Translations under genes and position numbers: made by a program
Shown here: in pieces, positions 40,801-52,900 of the stretch
Position numbering within the stretch: the stretch's first letter is position 1
How the letters are laid out: each line of letters opens with the position of its first letter
Assembly: GCF_027596085.1 (NCBI RefSeq)
Contig: NC_072449.1
Coordinates: 19,590,834 to 19,654,833, forward strand
DNA: 64,000 bases
Direction: 5' to 3'
From: Anoplopoma fimbria
Lineage: Eukaryota; Chordata; Actinopteri; Perciformes; Anoplopomatidae
Notes under the pieces: generated by a model
The model's input: only the letters and a program-made list of their open reading frames with translations
Told to the model about the DNA's origin: nothing
Database searches by the model: none

Positions 40801-43800
40801 ATCAGCAGATGCAAGAATACAGCAAATTACCTATACACTTAGTAATCAGCAAGAAGTAATTACCACAAAAAAAACCCAATCCAAACCAGCAGAAATCAAT
40901 CAATCAAAAAGCAAATCAACCATTGAGAACATAAATCACATGGTCTATGTATACTTTATCTCATTTAAACATAAACATCTAATTTTTTTGACCGAGTTCA
41001 TATCAGCTCCATCACATGTCTCCAGGAAATCTCGTAGTACTGCAGTGTGAAAAGCCTCTTCTTGTGCCAGCTCTTCAAAGGAAACACTAAAACATAAGAG
41101 AACCCAGCTGGCAACGTTTACTATCTGCCAAAAGCATACCATGACTAGCCAGTTTACACTAATTTGAATAACTGTTGCTAATTAAATGACGGCTACTGAT
41201 ACGGAGACTACCCTACATCTGAACAGCTCATCATTTCAAAGACACCTCTAGCTGATGCATGCTGCCGTCTCCAGAGACTCTGCTGGTAAGTACGCTCAAT
41301 TCTCACCTTCAGTCCCCTGATGGTCCTGCCTTCTCACCGCAACACCAAAGTCACAAAGCTTAACAGTCCACTTCAAAAGAATAGAAGTGGTACTTTCCAC
41401 CGCTTCACACTTAAATCGAAAGCTATCCTCTGCCTTCTCTCTGAAATAAAACACGACTCTTTGCAGAAGCTGAACAGTGTCAGCTAAACAGTGTAAGCAA
41501 ATACCTCAACATTGACTACACAGGTGTCTGAAAGTATCCTCTTTTCATTTCATGTCCTCACCTTTACTGGCCATATTGGTTGCCGCTCCAGTGTTTCCCC
41601 CTCACACTCTCTGTCCCTCTCTATGTCCGGCTATTCTCCCCCTCAACCCTCTGAGCTGTTTTTGGCCACCCCCTGCTCGCTCAGCAGTCCAAAGGCCTGA
41701 CAGCCCAAAATAATCTTGTTCGCAGCACCGCCCACCCCATCAAGACTCCAAGAGCTTCACACAAAAAGAGATGATTCACGACTATCACACAGCACTAAAT
41801 AAATCTGATAAATCACTAGATGTTCTTCCTTAATGCAAACAGTTATTATGAAGCATACCAAATTCAAGAATTTCCTTTTATATCTGATAGAGTTATGCAG
41901 AGTTGTGCTTATATGCATGTGCCATCTAATTCCTGAAACAGGAGAACCAGGGTTTATTTTCTGTTCTGTCACCAAGCCAAACCTTTCTGTGTCACCACTC
42001 CTGATAATAAATTGATGAGGAGTTCACTTTTCCTAGTTAAAAACTGTAAATGCTGTTGAAAATAAAGCTTTTTTTATTGTAAAAAAACTCCAAAGAGAAG
42101 GTCTGTATGCTTGGCAACAAATACCCTGATATTTGAACAGAATTGCTATTTTGTTTCATTGTGTTATTCATGAATTATTTGAATTGCTGATAAATTTGGA
42201 GAAACCAGGCTGACAATTTATACCTCTTTTGATCTGTGGATATGCACAAGACTTACTCATTTGATCTGTTTACCTAGACATTAAGGCATTAATATTTGGT
42301 TAACTACTGATTTAATTTGGGTTTGACGATATGATACCAATGGCTTTCCAAACCTTACATTTTGATCAACAAAACAGATTTTCTGCATTTAATAAAAGAA
42401 GCTTTTCACATGTTAAATGTTAAAATACATTTAGCTGTGCAATAACGCCACCAAAATAAGATGCTTTCTAAAATTGGCCAGCTTTTGGTATTACTGGTTG
42501 CTATAACACATTTCAGTTGCCAAAAAAGCATTTAGGTTTGATATGCAGCCCCCAAAACAAGTAATAAAACCAGAAGAGATATTATGTTCCAATAGATGCA
42601 TCATGTATGCTATTTATTTACAGGAAACCCTAAACTCTGTCATCAGCTGGACAACACATTCATCAACGGCCTGAGGATTTACTGAACCCCCACATCCACC
42701 AAAATAAGACTGAGCTCCACTCTAACTGACCGTCCACTTAAAATGCCATCAAGCTGGAAGACAGGATGTTATCTCTTGCTCACTCGTTCTTCCTTTGTGG
42801 GTCTCAAACACTCCTGAAGTCACAACAAACTCCCACAGTACTGCATATAAAGAAACTGCACACACATACACCTGTCTCTTTTTCTGTGTGTCAAACAGTG
42901 ATACATTCTGACATCAGCGTGAGTGAGTCCAAAAAGTAAGCCAATGCCAAGAATGCTTCCCCACAATAAGCCAATAATTCCTGAAATCCCAGGAGAGGGT
43001 TACTATGGCGACTCAATGAACTGGCAGGACTTCCTGGAAGGGGGGGCGTTTATCTTTGTCTGCCGGCTCTCTCGATGCTCCATGCTGAAAGCGAAATAGG
43101 ATATTCTCCTCATTTAAAGTATTGATGAATGGATCTTGCTCAGCAACAAGACAAAGGCAGAGAGACAGCAGTCAGAAAAATGAGAACATTTAAAGATACA
43201 GATGTGAATCTTGTACCTGCTATGTGAGTGCATACTGTCGGGTCCTTCAATAGGTTAAATGCTGAAAACCAGTGATCGCTGACCAGCTGTTCCTGAGAGT
43301 TTCGACCAATGGCAGCTGGCGACGAGGATGCCGGGCCTCTGGGTCGCACAGATGTGAGCAGCTTGACTGAAATGGTTTCCCTGGTGACGGGAGACTCTGG
43401 CTCGGGGGACGGAGAGGCCGATGCTGCCGGGAAACAAAAGATGATGTCACTATCGTGATGTCATCACCGCTGACTTGCTGTACATGCTACTGACTAAATT
43501 ACATTTAGAAGCCACGGTGTGCCACAGTTTTTGAACTGCAACATTTGTGTTGAAGTTCCAGATTTAGGTCAAGCCATTTCTCATCTTTTTCAATATTTAC
43601 AACTTTCAGGAAATAGAAATCTGGAAAATTGAATCAGTATTAAGTTATTATTAACTATCTAAATGTCCGCTGCAAGAGCCTGAGAGTTTAAGGCTGGTTT
43701 ATAATTTTATTAAACTAGATATGGCTGTGGAGTAATTTAAATAGGAAACTAACCAAAAGAGGACTGCTTATACATGTATACATTTAAAAAAATCACATTT

Positions 43801-46508
43801 CCTATGCATGCTTTGTTACAGTTTCATTGTCTGTTCTGCCTGGTGTAGAACAGGCTACTTAAGAATAGGAAAATACTGATGACTTGAGACCTAAATATTT
43901 ACAGCATTTGTCAATGAAAAATCATAAAATGCATCAAGGTCCTTTGCCAAATGGAGACCACCATTCACCATGTAGTCATGTGTCATCATGCCACATCACA
44001 TCAAGTCCCCCTTAAGAAAGGACATTTACAATCATCATAAGTCAACCTATATAATCAGCTTCTGGCATATCATGGCTTGACATTAGGCAAAATTTGGAAC
44101 AACTATAGACCATCTAGCAATGGGATGACACCAGCTGTGACGCCAATTTTGCACAGGCCCAAAAAGTAGGGGTGCCAATGTTGCCTTCCTCACTTCCTAT
44201 GCCCTACTTCCGGTGCCTGGACCATACCCATCTTCACAATTAAGCCTTCATTTTGATCTCAACTACACACCTGTAAAGTTCTGTGAATGATTTGCACAGT
44301 TGTAAAACTATCGCGTTGACAAAATCTGACTTCAGACAGACAGACTCACATATACTATAAACACCCGGAAATTTACTCAAAACCACCTCTATGTTGTTTT
44401 TTCCAGGACCACATGTTGCCATGATGACCACACAAAGATTCACAAGGTGAATACCTGCCACTTGTTATAGTGGATGATAAAAATGCATCTTTGTGTTGGG
44501 CCATCATGAGCATTCCCAGATACTGCATCTTCAAGTATTCCACCATACAGAATAAAACAACCTCTTCACACATTCCTCCTGTTTCTCACCATGAAGTATC
44601 TGTGAGGGGCTCTGATGTTGGGAAGACAGGGTATCCTGGGCAATCTGGGTCAGACTTCTCAGAGACTCCTGACTTTGCATTTCTGCGTCTCCACCCTGAG
44701 TTTCTGGATCCAGACTTTGGGGCAAGGGTTGGATTGTAATAGTCTCAGTAGGTCTGTGCTGCTCACTGCTCACAGCTGCGGTTGCCGTCCTCTCCTCCAC
44801 CCTCTCCTGCTCTCTGCTTTCTGATTCGTCCTCTCGGCTGAGGAAGGCTTGAGGGTCCCAGTCTACATCGGCCGAGTCCAATAATGTTTCCAGGGTGTCC
44901 GTGCGGATAAAAGTAGTGCGACTCCCCCGAGAGCTGCCCCTGCGTCTGTCCCGGAGGTGTCTTGAGGATCCGACTGCTTCGGCCTCAGCGATGGCGATGT
45001 ATGAGAAGGTCAGCTCTAAGGAGCTCTGTCGAGGCGTGCCCCAGATGGACGGGGATGAAGCCAGTAACTCATCATCATCTGGATCTCCATCGCCCTCCTC
45101 CTCATCGTCAGACCACTCCCTGGCTGTTTGCAGCTCGCACGTCTCAGACTCCTCATTTCCGCCTGAATGGAGACAAAAATGTAATATATATATGTGGTCA
45201 CACCTGTTTAATCAATTGTAGATGCTGCTGCTAACACTGTGTGGTACAGTGGCATACAAGGAGAGAGATTTAACTTTTAATAAATAGATATGTCAGATGA
45301 AAGCAGCCAGGGAAAAATGTGTGACATCTAAAGTGAATGAAACCCTCTTTGATAAGAAAATAGAAATCCCTCCTTTCAAAACTTAACAATGCTCTAAAAA
45401 TACTTCTGTGTTTACCCAAGTGAGTGTTTTAGAGGTGAGAGATGTATTCCTCTTATGTTAAGTTCAAAAGAAAGGCTTCAGGAAGCAGGGATCTCTTTGT
45501 TTTGTAAGTATTGTGAGACAGAATTTGTGTCACATGTTTGCTTCGTACCATCCGTGCATGGAGGCGTTGAGTCTGGTGTGGACGCCACAGAGCCATATTC
45601 CTCTGGAAGAAAACAGACATAATTTTGCATAAATCTGCTAGCAAAAAAAATGTCAGAAAAATGAATGTGTTGTTGCTGCTTTTACAAGCTCTAAACCTAT
45701 TTCTTCACCATCACATCACATTCATCTTACTAGTATGCATCTCAAAACATTTAAAGCAGGAGTACTGACGGTAAATGATAAATAACATTTGGGCCCTGAT
45801 ATACACTGCGGTACCTTGTTTTAAATAAATTTGTTATGTTATAGCAGAAAACTGTCCTTTATGTGATTGAAGAAGACAACCGTACACTCCTCATACTGTA
45901 GCATTCTGTAGGTCAGTATGTAGGCCTTCACTACATTAGATAGCCAGCATGCCATTAGCTAAAATATCAACCGAGGCTGAGCAAAGAATGCAGCATATTC
46001 TCTTTGCACCTGTAAAAAAACATGCAAATAATCATAAACAACTTGAATGTATTTGTAGAGAATATCAGGTGAATATTGGGACAAAAAGATACAAATAAAA
46101 AGCAGATATGAAAAAACAACAGAGGCTTTAAGGGGAGAAATAACTTTGAATTATTTTATTCTTCCTGCCTGCATAGCCTTCTCGTACACAATCACCTAAA
46201 CATCTGCAAATCAATGGGAGGCAACGACAACAGAATTGGTCACCCTCTGCACTGCATCCATCCATTCAGCCATGTGTTTATCAAAAGCAGGAGAGAGGAA
46301 TGGAGAGTGGGCAGGGAGGGGAGGGGGAGCTGAGCTAACACGATGCTTACAGCAGTTAGCAGGAAAAGATGCTGCACTGGAATATATATTTATATAACGA
46401 TGACATAGTGGGATGAACATAAGCAGACCTCCCACACGGACACACAGAAGGAAACAGCAGAACAAAAGCAGACTCACGGCAGTGGGAGAATCCTAAAACC
46501 TGGCCCAT
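34735..46508 (-). CDS. rtn2: Reticulon-2, full-length isoform
   Basis: Ten coding exons join in frame to 487 residues (1464 nt with stop): 46478-46508, 45549-45602, 44590-45162, 43217-43423, 38375-38582, 37536-37674, 35649-35718, 35514-35560, 35355-35413, 34735-34810. Reticulons shape tubular ER through hairpin membrane domains. The N-terminus MGQVLGFSHC, then STPDSTPP, TAREWSDDEEE and LTFSYIAIAEA, matches the RTN2-specific N-terminus as I recall it. The acidic, Ser-rich linker covers roughly residues 11-288. The reticulon homology domain starts at Val289 (VMDLIFWKD), with two long hydrophobic hairpins, one in exon 5 and one in exons 7-8. The C-terminus ends GGAKPKTQ, not the Lys-rich KAKAE/KRKAE type. 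The 4.6-kb intron 4 holds a hAT MITE and an alternative first exon. It is transcribed divergently from ppm1n. Which fish paralogue it is cannot be determined here. Confidence 0.93.
35355..35413 (-). CDS. rtn2: rtn2 coding exon 9
   Basis: A 59-bp exon encoding EQVDLFIAKIQANIDSVKD, the amphipathic C-terminal stretch after the second hairpin. Acceptor TTCACAG; donor ACAC|GTGAGT. Confidence 0.88.
35514..35560 (-). CDS. rtn2: rtn2 coding exon 8 (second hairpin, part 2)
   Basis: A 47-bp exon, a size I recall as typical for reticulons at this position. It encodes VIALFSLPLFYRQRQ. Acceptor TTCTCCAG; donor CAG|GTATTA. Confidence 0.88.
35649..35718 (-). CDS. rtn2: rtn2 coding exon 7 (second hairpin, part 1)
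   Basis: A 70-bp exon encoding FLVLIYLVTYLGELCNGLTL LII. The FNGLTLLI-like block is a reticulon hallmark, here as CNGLTLLI. Acceptor GTCTTAG; donor ATCA|GTAAGA. Confidence 0.9.
36960..37000 (-). repeat. Remnant of SINE/LINE tail in rtn2 intron 6
   Basis: The stretch ATTTTGCAGATGCTTTTGTC CAA is a diverged reverse complement of the tail seen intact in the SINE at 31822-32130. Only the tail part is recognisable. Confidence 0.45.
37536..37674 (-). CDS. rtn2: rtn2 coding exon 6 (hydrophilic loop)
   Basis: A 139-bp exon encoding SYLDMDISFSGEEADLYMQK through NLLESIK, the hydrophilic loop between the two reticulon hairpins. Acceptor ACTCTCAG; donor AAG|GTGAGC. Confidence 0.92.
38375..38582 (-). CDS. 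rtn2: rtn2 coding exon 5 (first reticulon hairpin)
   Basis: A 208-bp exon starting the reticulon homology domain with (V)MDLIFWKDTERTG. A long hydrophobic hairpin (TGMILTGLVVGLLSLFQLSI onward) follows, ending NWGDGEHPF. Acceptor GTCTTTCAG; donor CAA|GTGAGA. Confidence 0.92.
39026..39480. mobile_element. hAT-type MITE in rtn2 intron 4
   Basis: A 455-bp non-autonomous element with perfect 10-bp terminal inverted repeats (CAGTGGTGTA ... TACACCACTG). It is flanked by an identical 8-bp target duplication AGCATGAG at 39018-39025 and 39481-39488, the size expected of hAT transposition. The interior is full of ACTTTTACTCAAGTA-type subterminal motifs common in fish elements. It has no transposase. 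Confidence 0.92.
40239..40632. repeat. Degraded fish dispersed repeats in rtn2 intron 4
   Basis: The left part (about 40239-40283) has TAGCTTAGCATAGCGTAAAG ACTAGAAACAGGGGGAAACAG, a sequence I recognise as a common teleost interspersed repeat. The right part has GATATCAGATATTGG and, near its end, CTGATCAGTGCATCCCT, typical of another degraded fish DNA-transposon family. Boundaries are approximate. Confidence 0.5.
41562..41574 (-). CDS. rtn2: rtn2 alternative first exon (short isoform)
   Basis: Within intron 4 the minus strand reads ATG GCC AGT AAA G, followed by the donor GTGAGG. Spliced to exon 5 this gives MASKVMDLIFWKD, and the whole isoform is 203 residues. This matches the short C-type reticulon pattern (recalled human RTN2-C start MGSKVADLLYWKD). 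The start context is strong (A at -3, G at +4). The exon lies upstream of exon 5, implying a separate internal promoter. Confidence 0.82.
43217..43423 (-). CDS. rtn2: rtn2 coding exon 4
   Basis: A 207-bp exon between acceptor TTTCCCGGCAG and donor GCAG|GTACAA, phase 1 at both ends so it splices in frame to exons 3 and 5. It encodes SASPSPEPESPVTRETISVK through WFSAFNLLKDPTVCTHIA. Skipping it would keep the frame, so it could be a cassette exon. Confidence 0.8.
44590..45162 (-). CDS. rtn2: rtn2 coding exon 3 (acidic linker)
   Basis: A 573-bp exon running from GGNEESETCELQTAREWSDD to TLSSQHQSPSQILH. Acceptor CTCCATTCAG; donor CATG|GTGAGA. It includes the RTN2-type LELTFSYIAIAEA segment and a basic RDRRRGSSRGSR patch. 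The rest is acidic and Ser/Gln-rich, predicted to be disordered and cytosolic. Confidence 0.88.
45549..45602 (-). CDS. rtn2: rtn2 coding exon 2
   Basis: A 54-bp exon encoding EYGSVASTPDSTPPCTD, flanked by acceptor TCTTCCAG and donor GATG|GTACGA. Phase 1 at both ends. The STPDST stretch is the RTN2 signature. Confidence 0.85.
46478..46508 (-). CDS. rtn2: rtn2 coding exon 1
   Basis: Encodes MGQVLGFSHC plus one base, with donor GCC|GTGAGT. The opening MGQVL and the HC pair match the RTN2 N-terminus. The 5' UTR side carries a 19-base C run at 46548-46566 and a CCT repeat. Confidence 0.87.
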
Positions 46509-49500
46509 ACTCCATCAAGGCATCGCTGGGCCCATCCAGTCTGGAAGCCCCCCCCCCCCCCCCCCCGCCCCTTCCTCTGCTGCCGGCACTCACGTCCTGT
46601 GGATATACTCTCCCTCTCTTCCTCCTCCTCCTCCTCCTCCCTCTGTTTCTTGGTCTTCTGTTGAGCAGCTTCCTCACTCTCCTTTCCTCCCGCTGTCACT
46701 CAGCAGCCCCGCCCTGCCTGCCTGCCTGCCTCCCTCCACCATCCTCTCTTCGTCTCCTCTTGCATCTTTAGGACTGCAGCTGTAGTAATGTGTGCTACAG
46801 CAAAAAGGAGGAGAAGCAAGAGTGTGTCCCTCCGTCTGTCCGAGTCTGCTGTCCTCACCCATTCATAGCTTATCTGTGCCTCTGTTCCTGGTCATGTGAT
46901 TTCATCTCAGCATCTTATAGGGGCAGGCTGCAAGAGAAGGAGTAACAAGTCATTAATAATGTATAACATGAGCATACAAATCATACACAGGGAAGGAATC
47001 ATTTGAAGATTGGGCAGGACATGCTAAAGCCCCAGACAGGTTCATAGCTTACCAGCATGTAAGGTTTATCAGCTTTACTAGGTTTTATTAAGATATATCA
47101 TATTCCAATTTCACATGCAAGAAATATTAGCGTTTCACAAATAAATGGCTAACCACAGCTAAATTATATCATACAAGCTGGAGTATAAATAATGTACAGA
47201 CTCAATTACAGTAAAAGCTTTTTTTACAATGGGAAGTGAGGCATGTGCAATAGTGAACAGTAGGGGGCAGCAGTGTGTGGCTGTGACTGAAGCTGCTGCA
47301 GACTGTTTTGATCATTATTAATGGAAAGAGTGGTTAGAGTGGCAAATTAAAGAGTTGCAGGAAAATGTGTATGTGTGGAATTTTAATTATAATTTATACA
47401 TCATTTCATTTTGGTTTGGCGTTAAAGACATTAATAACAAATTCAGCACAAGATGGTTAAAGCAAGACAAATCATTAACATGCATCTTCGCTCAGTTCAA
47501 TACATTCAGAGGTTTTGCTGCTAAAGCTTTACTTGATCGTGTAGGACCTGTAGCTTTATATGGCTAAAGGCAGGGTTAGTAATATTCTTCAAAAACATTT
47601 TTCAGAGTTTGGTTGAAATTCTAAATGCATCCTGACAGCAAAAAATGTATCAAATGCTCTGACATAAATTAAAAAACAATCGGCTGAACACTGTAATAAG
47701 CCTGTCCAATAATTGAATTCCGCCCGAGTGAAGTTCTGATGGAACTGATTCTCAGTGTTGTAGACTTGGCAACTTTCTTACTAGATTTAGCAAGTTTTGG
47801 AGCTAGTTCTGAAAACTATTTTCATTGGAAAAGACTTGGCAACACAGGGCTGTGTTTTTCGGTTTGCTAATTTTAAAATCTTGCTAGTTTCTCATGATAA
47901 CCAACCCTAGCTGATGTTAGCTAATGTTTGCAAGCTTAAGATAGATATTGCTCTATTACTGACATTATTAAGTCATTTATATGAAAAATAAAAATTAATT
48001 AAAGTGGATTGACTTAGTAGGTTCATGGAAGACATGGTTTGACTTTTGAGAAGCAAGATTTCCCTACCCATGCCAGTGATGTGAGATAGACACTGATGTG
48101 AGGTATTACCATGTTCAAAACTGCTGTGTGAATCATGTTGAATGAAGACACTCACAGGGAACTCTGCTTCCCGTTTAAGTAAAGGTAAACAAATGCCCGT
48201 CACCTGGAACATTGCCAGTAGAGACCAACATCTCATAGTCTCATAGTAATCACATAGTCCTACTTAAAGCTGTAAAGAACAAAGTATCACATATAGTCCT
48301 TAACGCTGGTAAACCTCAAGCGTTCCTTCATGTAAACCAGGTCAGGAGCTCCAAATAAACAGCAGATAATGAGATTAAGACACATAGCTGTCATGCAGTG
48401 ACAAAATGGAATCAGCAAGTCACATACAGGACAGGGTAGGGCTCAAATTATAGAAAGATTATCATTTAACATGGAGAATTAGCTGCAATGTAACCTTTTA
48501 TTCTGTTTTTATTCTATTTCTTCAATATTGACATGTTTTTATCTACTAACTTAAGTCCTATTTCAATATATTTTTTTAATATTGCCTTGTGTTTACTCAT
48601 TTTGAAAGATCTTTGAATCACTGAAGTTGAGCCCAAAGATATATAAAAGTTGGTTAAACCCACTAATCTCACTAAGTGATAGCCCAGCATCATGGAAAAG
48701 TGTTCAAATATTAAAAAAATTCTGATCAATTTATGGAATTCTTGTCCACGTTGGCTTAAAAGTTGCATTTCAAAGTGTTCTCCTGACATTGGAAACACTG
48801 GTCAAAATTAAGAATTAAGATGAAATTAAAGTATTAGTGCATATTTTAACTCAATATACCCTGAGTTCTGCCATAAAGTAAAAAAAATCCAAACCTCTGA
48901 AACAGAATCACATGTGTGGTATTGTTCAGTCAATCTACTGTGATTGTCCCTCACTAAGACACATTATAAATATATAGTTATTTTGATTGATAAGTTCTTG
49001 GATCAGGACATAAAAATCTCAATACAGACATGCAACCGATCATGGGTTCCCTCTGTACTGTTGTAAAATGTCTTGCTCATAGAGTGATCCATGTAATACT
49101 GTGTACAGAAACAGGTCACCTGGGTTGCCTTGAAGGCCAGGTGATTACACAGCAGCAGTACAGAGACAGAGGGAGGGAAAGAAGCAGTAGGTGGGGGCAG
49201 AGCAGAGGGATAAATCAACAGAAATAGATAGACCAATAGAAGAGCAGGGCTGATACAGGATGGGTAAAAAGGAGAAGGAGGGAAGACATAGAAATAGAAA
49301 CAGTGAGACAGAGAGAGGAAGGCATCTGATGGTCCTATTGTCAAATAATAAAAGTACAGAAGAAGGATTATCTACCAGCAGGCTAAGGGATGTTTTTTAA
49401 GTTTCTCATTTAACAATTATTCTTATTTGAAATCACCTTTTGTTTACCTGCTTGGGGAGCCACAGCTAAACCTTTGCGCTGGACCTGCTGCGGAAAACAC

Positions 49501-49580
49501 AGGGCCGGAGGAGGGGCACCAGGAGGACCCGGGCTGCTGTCAGGTCGAGCAAGAAGCTTGAGCACAGGCTCCGAGGAGTG
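46509..49580. other. Divergent intergenic region rtn2 / ppm1n
   Basis: Head-to-head promoters are expected here. The left end (46509-46870) is GC-rich and CT-rich with a C run, a CCT repeat and a CCTG repeat, probably the rtn2 5' UTR and promoter. The right end (about 49450-49580) is GC-rich and likely the ppm1n 5' UTR. The middle is AT-rich with nothing recognised. Confidence 0.5.
46548..46641. repeat. C homopolymer and CCT triplet repeat near rtn2 start
   Basis: A run of 19 C at 46548-46566 and a CCT triplet run at about 46618-46641, 40-135 bp upstream of the rtn2 start codon. Homopurine/homopyrimidine tracts like these can adopt triplex or G-quadruplex forms on the G strand, and assemblies often get their length wrong. 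Confidence 0.8.
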
Positions 49581-49986
49581 ATGAAGACAGCCAGGCGGGC
49601 CAGCAACGTGGAGGTACCCTCCTTCCTCCGCCAGCTGGCCAAAGAGACAGAAAAGATGGTCACCTTCTTTTTTAAAGGGGGCCCCAAGGAAACCGAATGT
49701 GGGGAGGAGGACAGTTTGGATGACGACGACTCAATGCCGAGCCCCTACCTGGATCGTCCCATCTTGGAGAAGCACGTGTTAGAGGGGGGTTCTCAGTCCG
49801 GGGTGAACTACGCTGTGGCGAGCATGCAGGGCTGGAGGTCTCAGATGGAGGATGCCCACACCTGCATGCCCCAGCTGAAAGATGAGCTGACGGACTGGGG
49901 ATACTTTGCTGTTTTTGATGGACATGCAGGCACCACAGTGGCACAGTACTGCTCCAGAAACCTGCTGGATCACATCCTGGCAACAG
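49581..49986 (+). CDS. ppm1n: ppm1n coding exon 1
   Basis: Encodes residues 1-135: the N-terminal extension [19 protein letters not shown] and on to [12 protein letters not shown] and DHILAT. Donor ACAG|GTACAG, phase 1. The exon is GC-rich compared with its intron. Confidence 0.88.
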
Positions 49987-52900
49987 GTACAGAACAATTA
50001 GTGACTAATTGGATGAATCTCATAATTCCATTAGTTCAATTGATTAATTTAGGAGGGATGCACTTCCAATATGACATCTAGCTCTTGCTCACACACAGTT
50101 TTAATGCTCTTACTGTTGGCGCTTTACACCTCAGAATCTGCCAAACAAATGTCACGTGAGGTAGAACCAGTTTGGCATGTCAAACGTTTGAATGAAGTCT
50201 AATAGACTGAAAACACACTGAATTTGCAAACAAGACTTATATGTATTGCACTCAAAATGAAGAACTATACTGGATACCTAAAACATTTGCACAAACAAAT
50301 CCTTCGAGGACACTGTTTTAAGCATATAAATATACATATTTTAGGAACACAAACTTCATTAAAATAGCTAAATAAGAACAGCAGATTTATAAATCAAACA
50401 CATTACAATTTATCAACAGTACTCAAAGCTAATAAAAATCCCATACAAAAAAATGGGTGTCAATATTCTGGATATTGTGGTATTTTTCTTTTCATAGAAG
50501 CAGGTTCAGGGATCAAAACAAAACAAAGCTTTCACTTTCATTCAGATGTTAATTTATACTTTTAGCGCTGTGAAGTGATTAGTTAGCCATATGAGAGAAA
50601 ATCAAAAATCATCATTACATTAAATGCTCTATAGCTCTTGATACTGTTAACTATGATGGCCCGGGACACTCTTGAAGCAAAGCCAATTTTAGCTTACACC
50701 GTTGTGTCACCCATGTTATTGCACAACCACACAGATGATGTCTCCTCTGCTGTGTGTTGGCCTCTAAACAAACAACATGGCAGAGCTAGTATGGTGTGAA
50801 TGTATCTTGAAACCAGATGTTTCCCCCTCATTTCCCACAGGTGGGGTCAAAGCAACCGAGGACCCCGAGCAGGTGAAGGAGGGGATCCGTGAAGGCTTCT
50901 TGGACATTGATCGCCACATGCACAAACTGGCCTGCCAGGACAACTGGGACCACAGTGGCACCACTGCAGCAGCTATCATGATGTCACCACGCTACATTTA
51001 CTTTATCAACTGTGGGGACTCGCGCACCCTGCTCTGCCATAACGGCCAGGTCGTCTTCTACACGGAGGACCACAAGCCGTTCAACCCCAGAGAAAAGGAG
51101 CGCATCCAGAACGCTGGAGGCTCTGTGACCCTGCAGAGAGTCAACGGCTCCCTGGCCGTTTCCAGAGCACTGGGGGACTTTGACTTCAAGCAGGTGGACT
51201 GGAGGCCGCAGACAGAGCAGCTAGTGTCGCCGGAGCCAGAAGTGTATGAGCTGGAGAGGACGCCCGCAGACGAGTTCCTAATTCTAGCATGTGACGGTGT
51301 GTGGGACGCCATTGGTAATGAGGAACTGTGTGCCTTTGTGCGCAGCCGTCTGCAGGTGTGTGATGACCTGAGGGAGATTTGCACCCAAGTCATTGACCTC
51401 TGTCTGTATAAGGTGAGACGTCAACATCACAACAGTAAACAAACAAGGTGCATGACACAAAAGGAAAGGCAAAATGAAAACTTCAGATTTAGATTCCAGG
51501 AAAGAAGAATAGCCGGAATGGTAATCAGATTGGAATATTATGTTAGAGTTTAAAGAAAAAATGAAATGAAAAAAAAAGAGAGGAAGAAGTTGATCTGCCA
51601 CGGCCATGACTAGGGTTAGGTATTATATGTTGCTTTTTAATACATTTTAGGATTTGATACCTGGGTTCAGTGCCAACAGCGCAACTAAACTTTTTTTTTT
51701 ACTTTACTGACAAGTATACGCATATGAGAAAGCAAGCTCATTATTGATCAGGGAAACAGTATTTTGACAAAACCCATTACAATCATGATATAATGAAAAG
51801 CTCCAGAGCAGCAACTAAATGGATTTTGTGGTGGGATTGTTGAAGTAAACACCTGTTTGGAACAAATATCCTTATTAAAATGCCATAGAAGAAGCCAGAG
51901 TCAATATAAACATTGCCTGAATTTAAAATAAAATGGTTTGAAATTGGATTAAAATCAAGAACTGTAAAGAAGAAAGGTAAAGCTCACTATCACAAGTATT
52001 GAGGTTCAATAACCAGCCCTAACTTTGACACAGCTGGTGGCAGGGTGAACGAAGCCATTCAATTTATGTCTCAAACGTTCATGTGAATTATACGCTCTGT
52101 GTCAATCTGCTCTACTTTTGAATTGATACAATTCCCTGTGATTATTTTTTGGACATATATATAAATTGTGTTTCCACAAAGTGTCTTATTAACCATAAAA
52201 TCTTATTTTCTACATGTGGGTCTCATCTGTCAGAGATTAGACTGCAAAATAGAATTGAAAATAAACTGAATCTACTAAATTACCCAACACTTATGTACAT
52301 ATACACTAGAAGTATAAACTCATTGGAATTCACTGAGGACAGGGTCTCTATGAGGAGATCTTGTTATGTAAGTAGACTTCTCCTGAAGGTCTTCTTAATA
52401 CCTCTTAATAACTGCATGTACGAACACTGATGAGCTCTTAGCCTGCCCTATAAATAGCTGTATTAAGGCATTCTGGGACATGGGATAGGAGGGAAGAGAT
52501 GCTACACATGGCTCGGATTAGGACTGAATGTGAGTGTGTTGCAGCTCAGTGTTACGTCTTTATACACGCCGGCTCAGAGGTTTTATCCTGGCCGTAACAG
52601 GCTGCTGCTTTTTACACCTAAAAAGGCTTACAGCACAGTGCATGATCCAGTAGACGCTGAGCCTAACACCTCGTATCTCTGACGTCTTAACAACAGGCTG
52701 GTGGTTATAAAACTCTGCAGCATAGTAAATTCGTAGTAGTTTGGCATTTCTGACCTGCAATTTTCAGTTATTAATTGGCCTTCATATAAACAGGTACATT
52801 TTTTTTTTAACACCACAGACCAAAGTTATGTGATTGCAACTCAGCAATATCATTATCCTCTATAAATACATAACTGTAACATCATAGGCAATTGATATCG

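Noticed and set aside
51413..51553. Extension of the phosphatase frame past 51412
   Set aside because: A consensus donor lies at 51413 and the PP2C sequence resumes at 53412; the tail is intron read-through.
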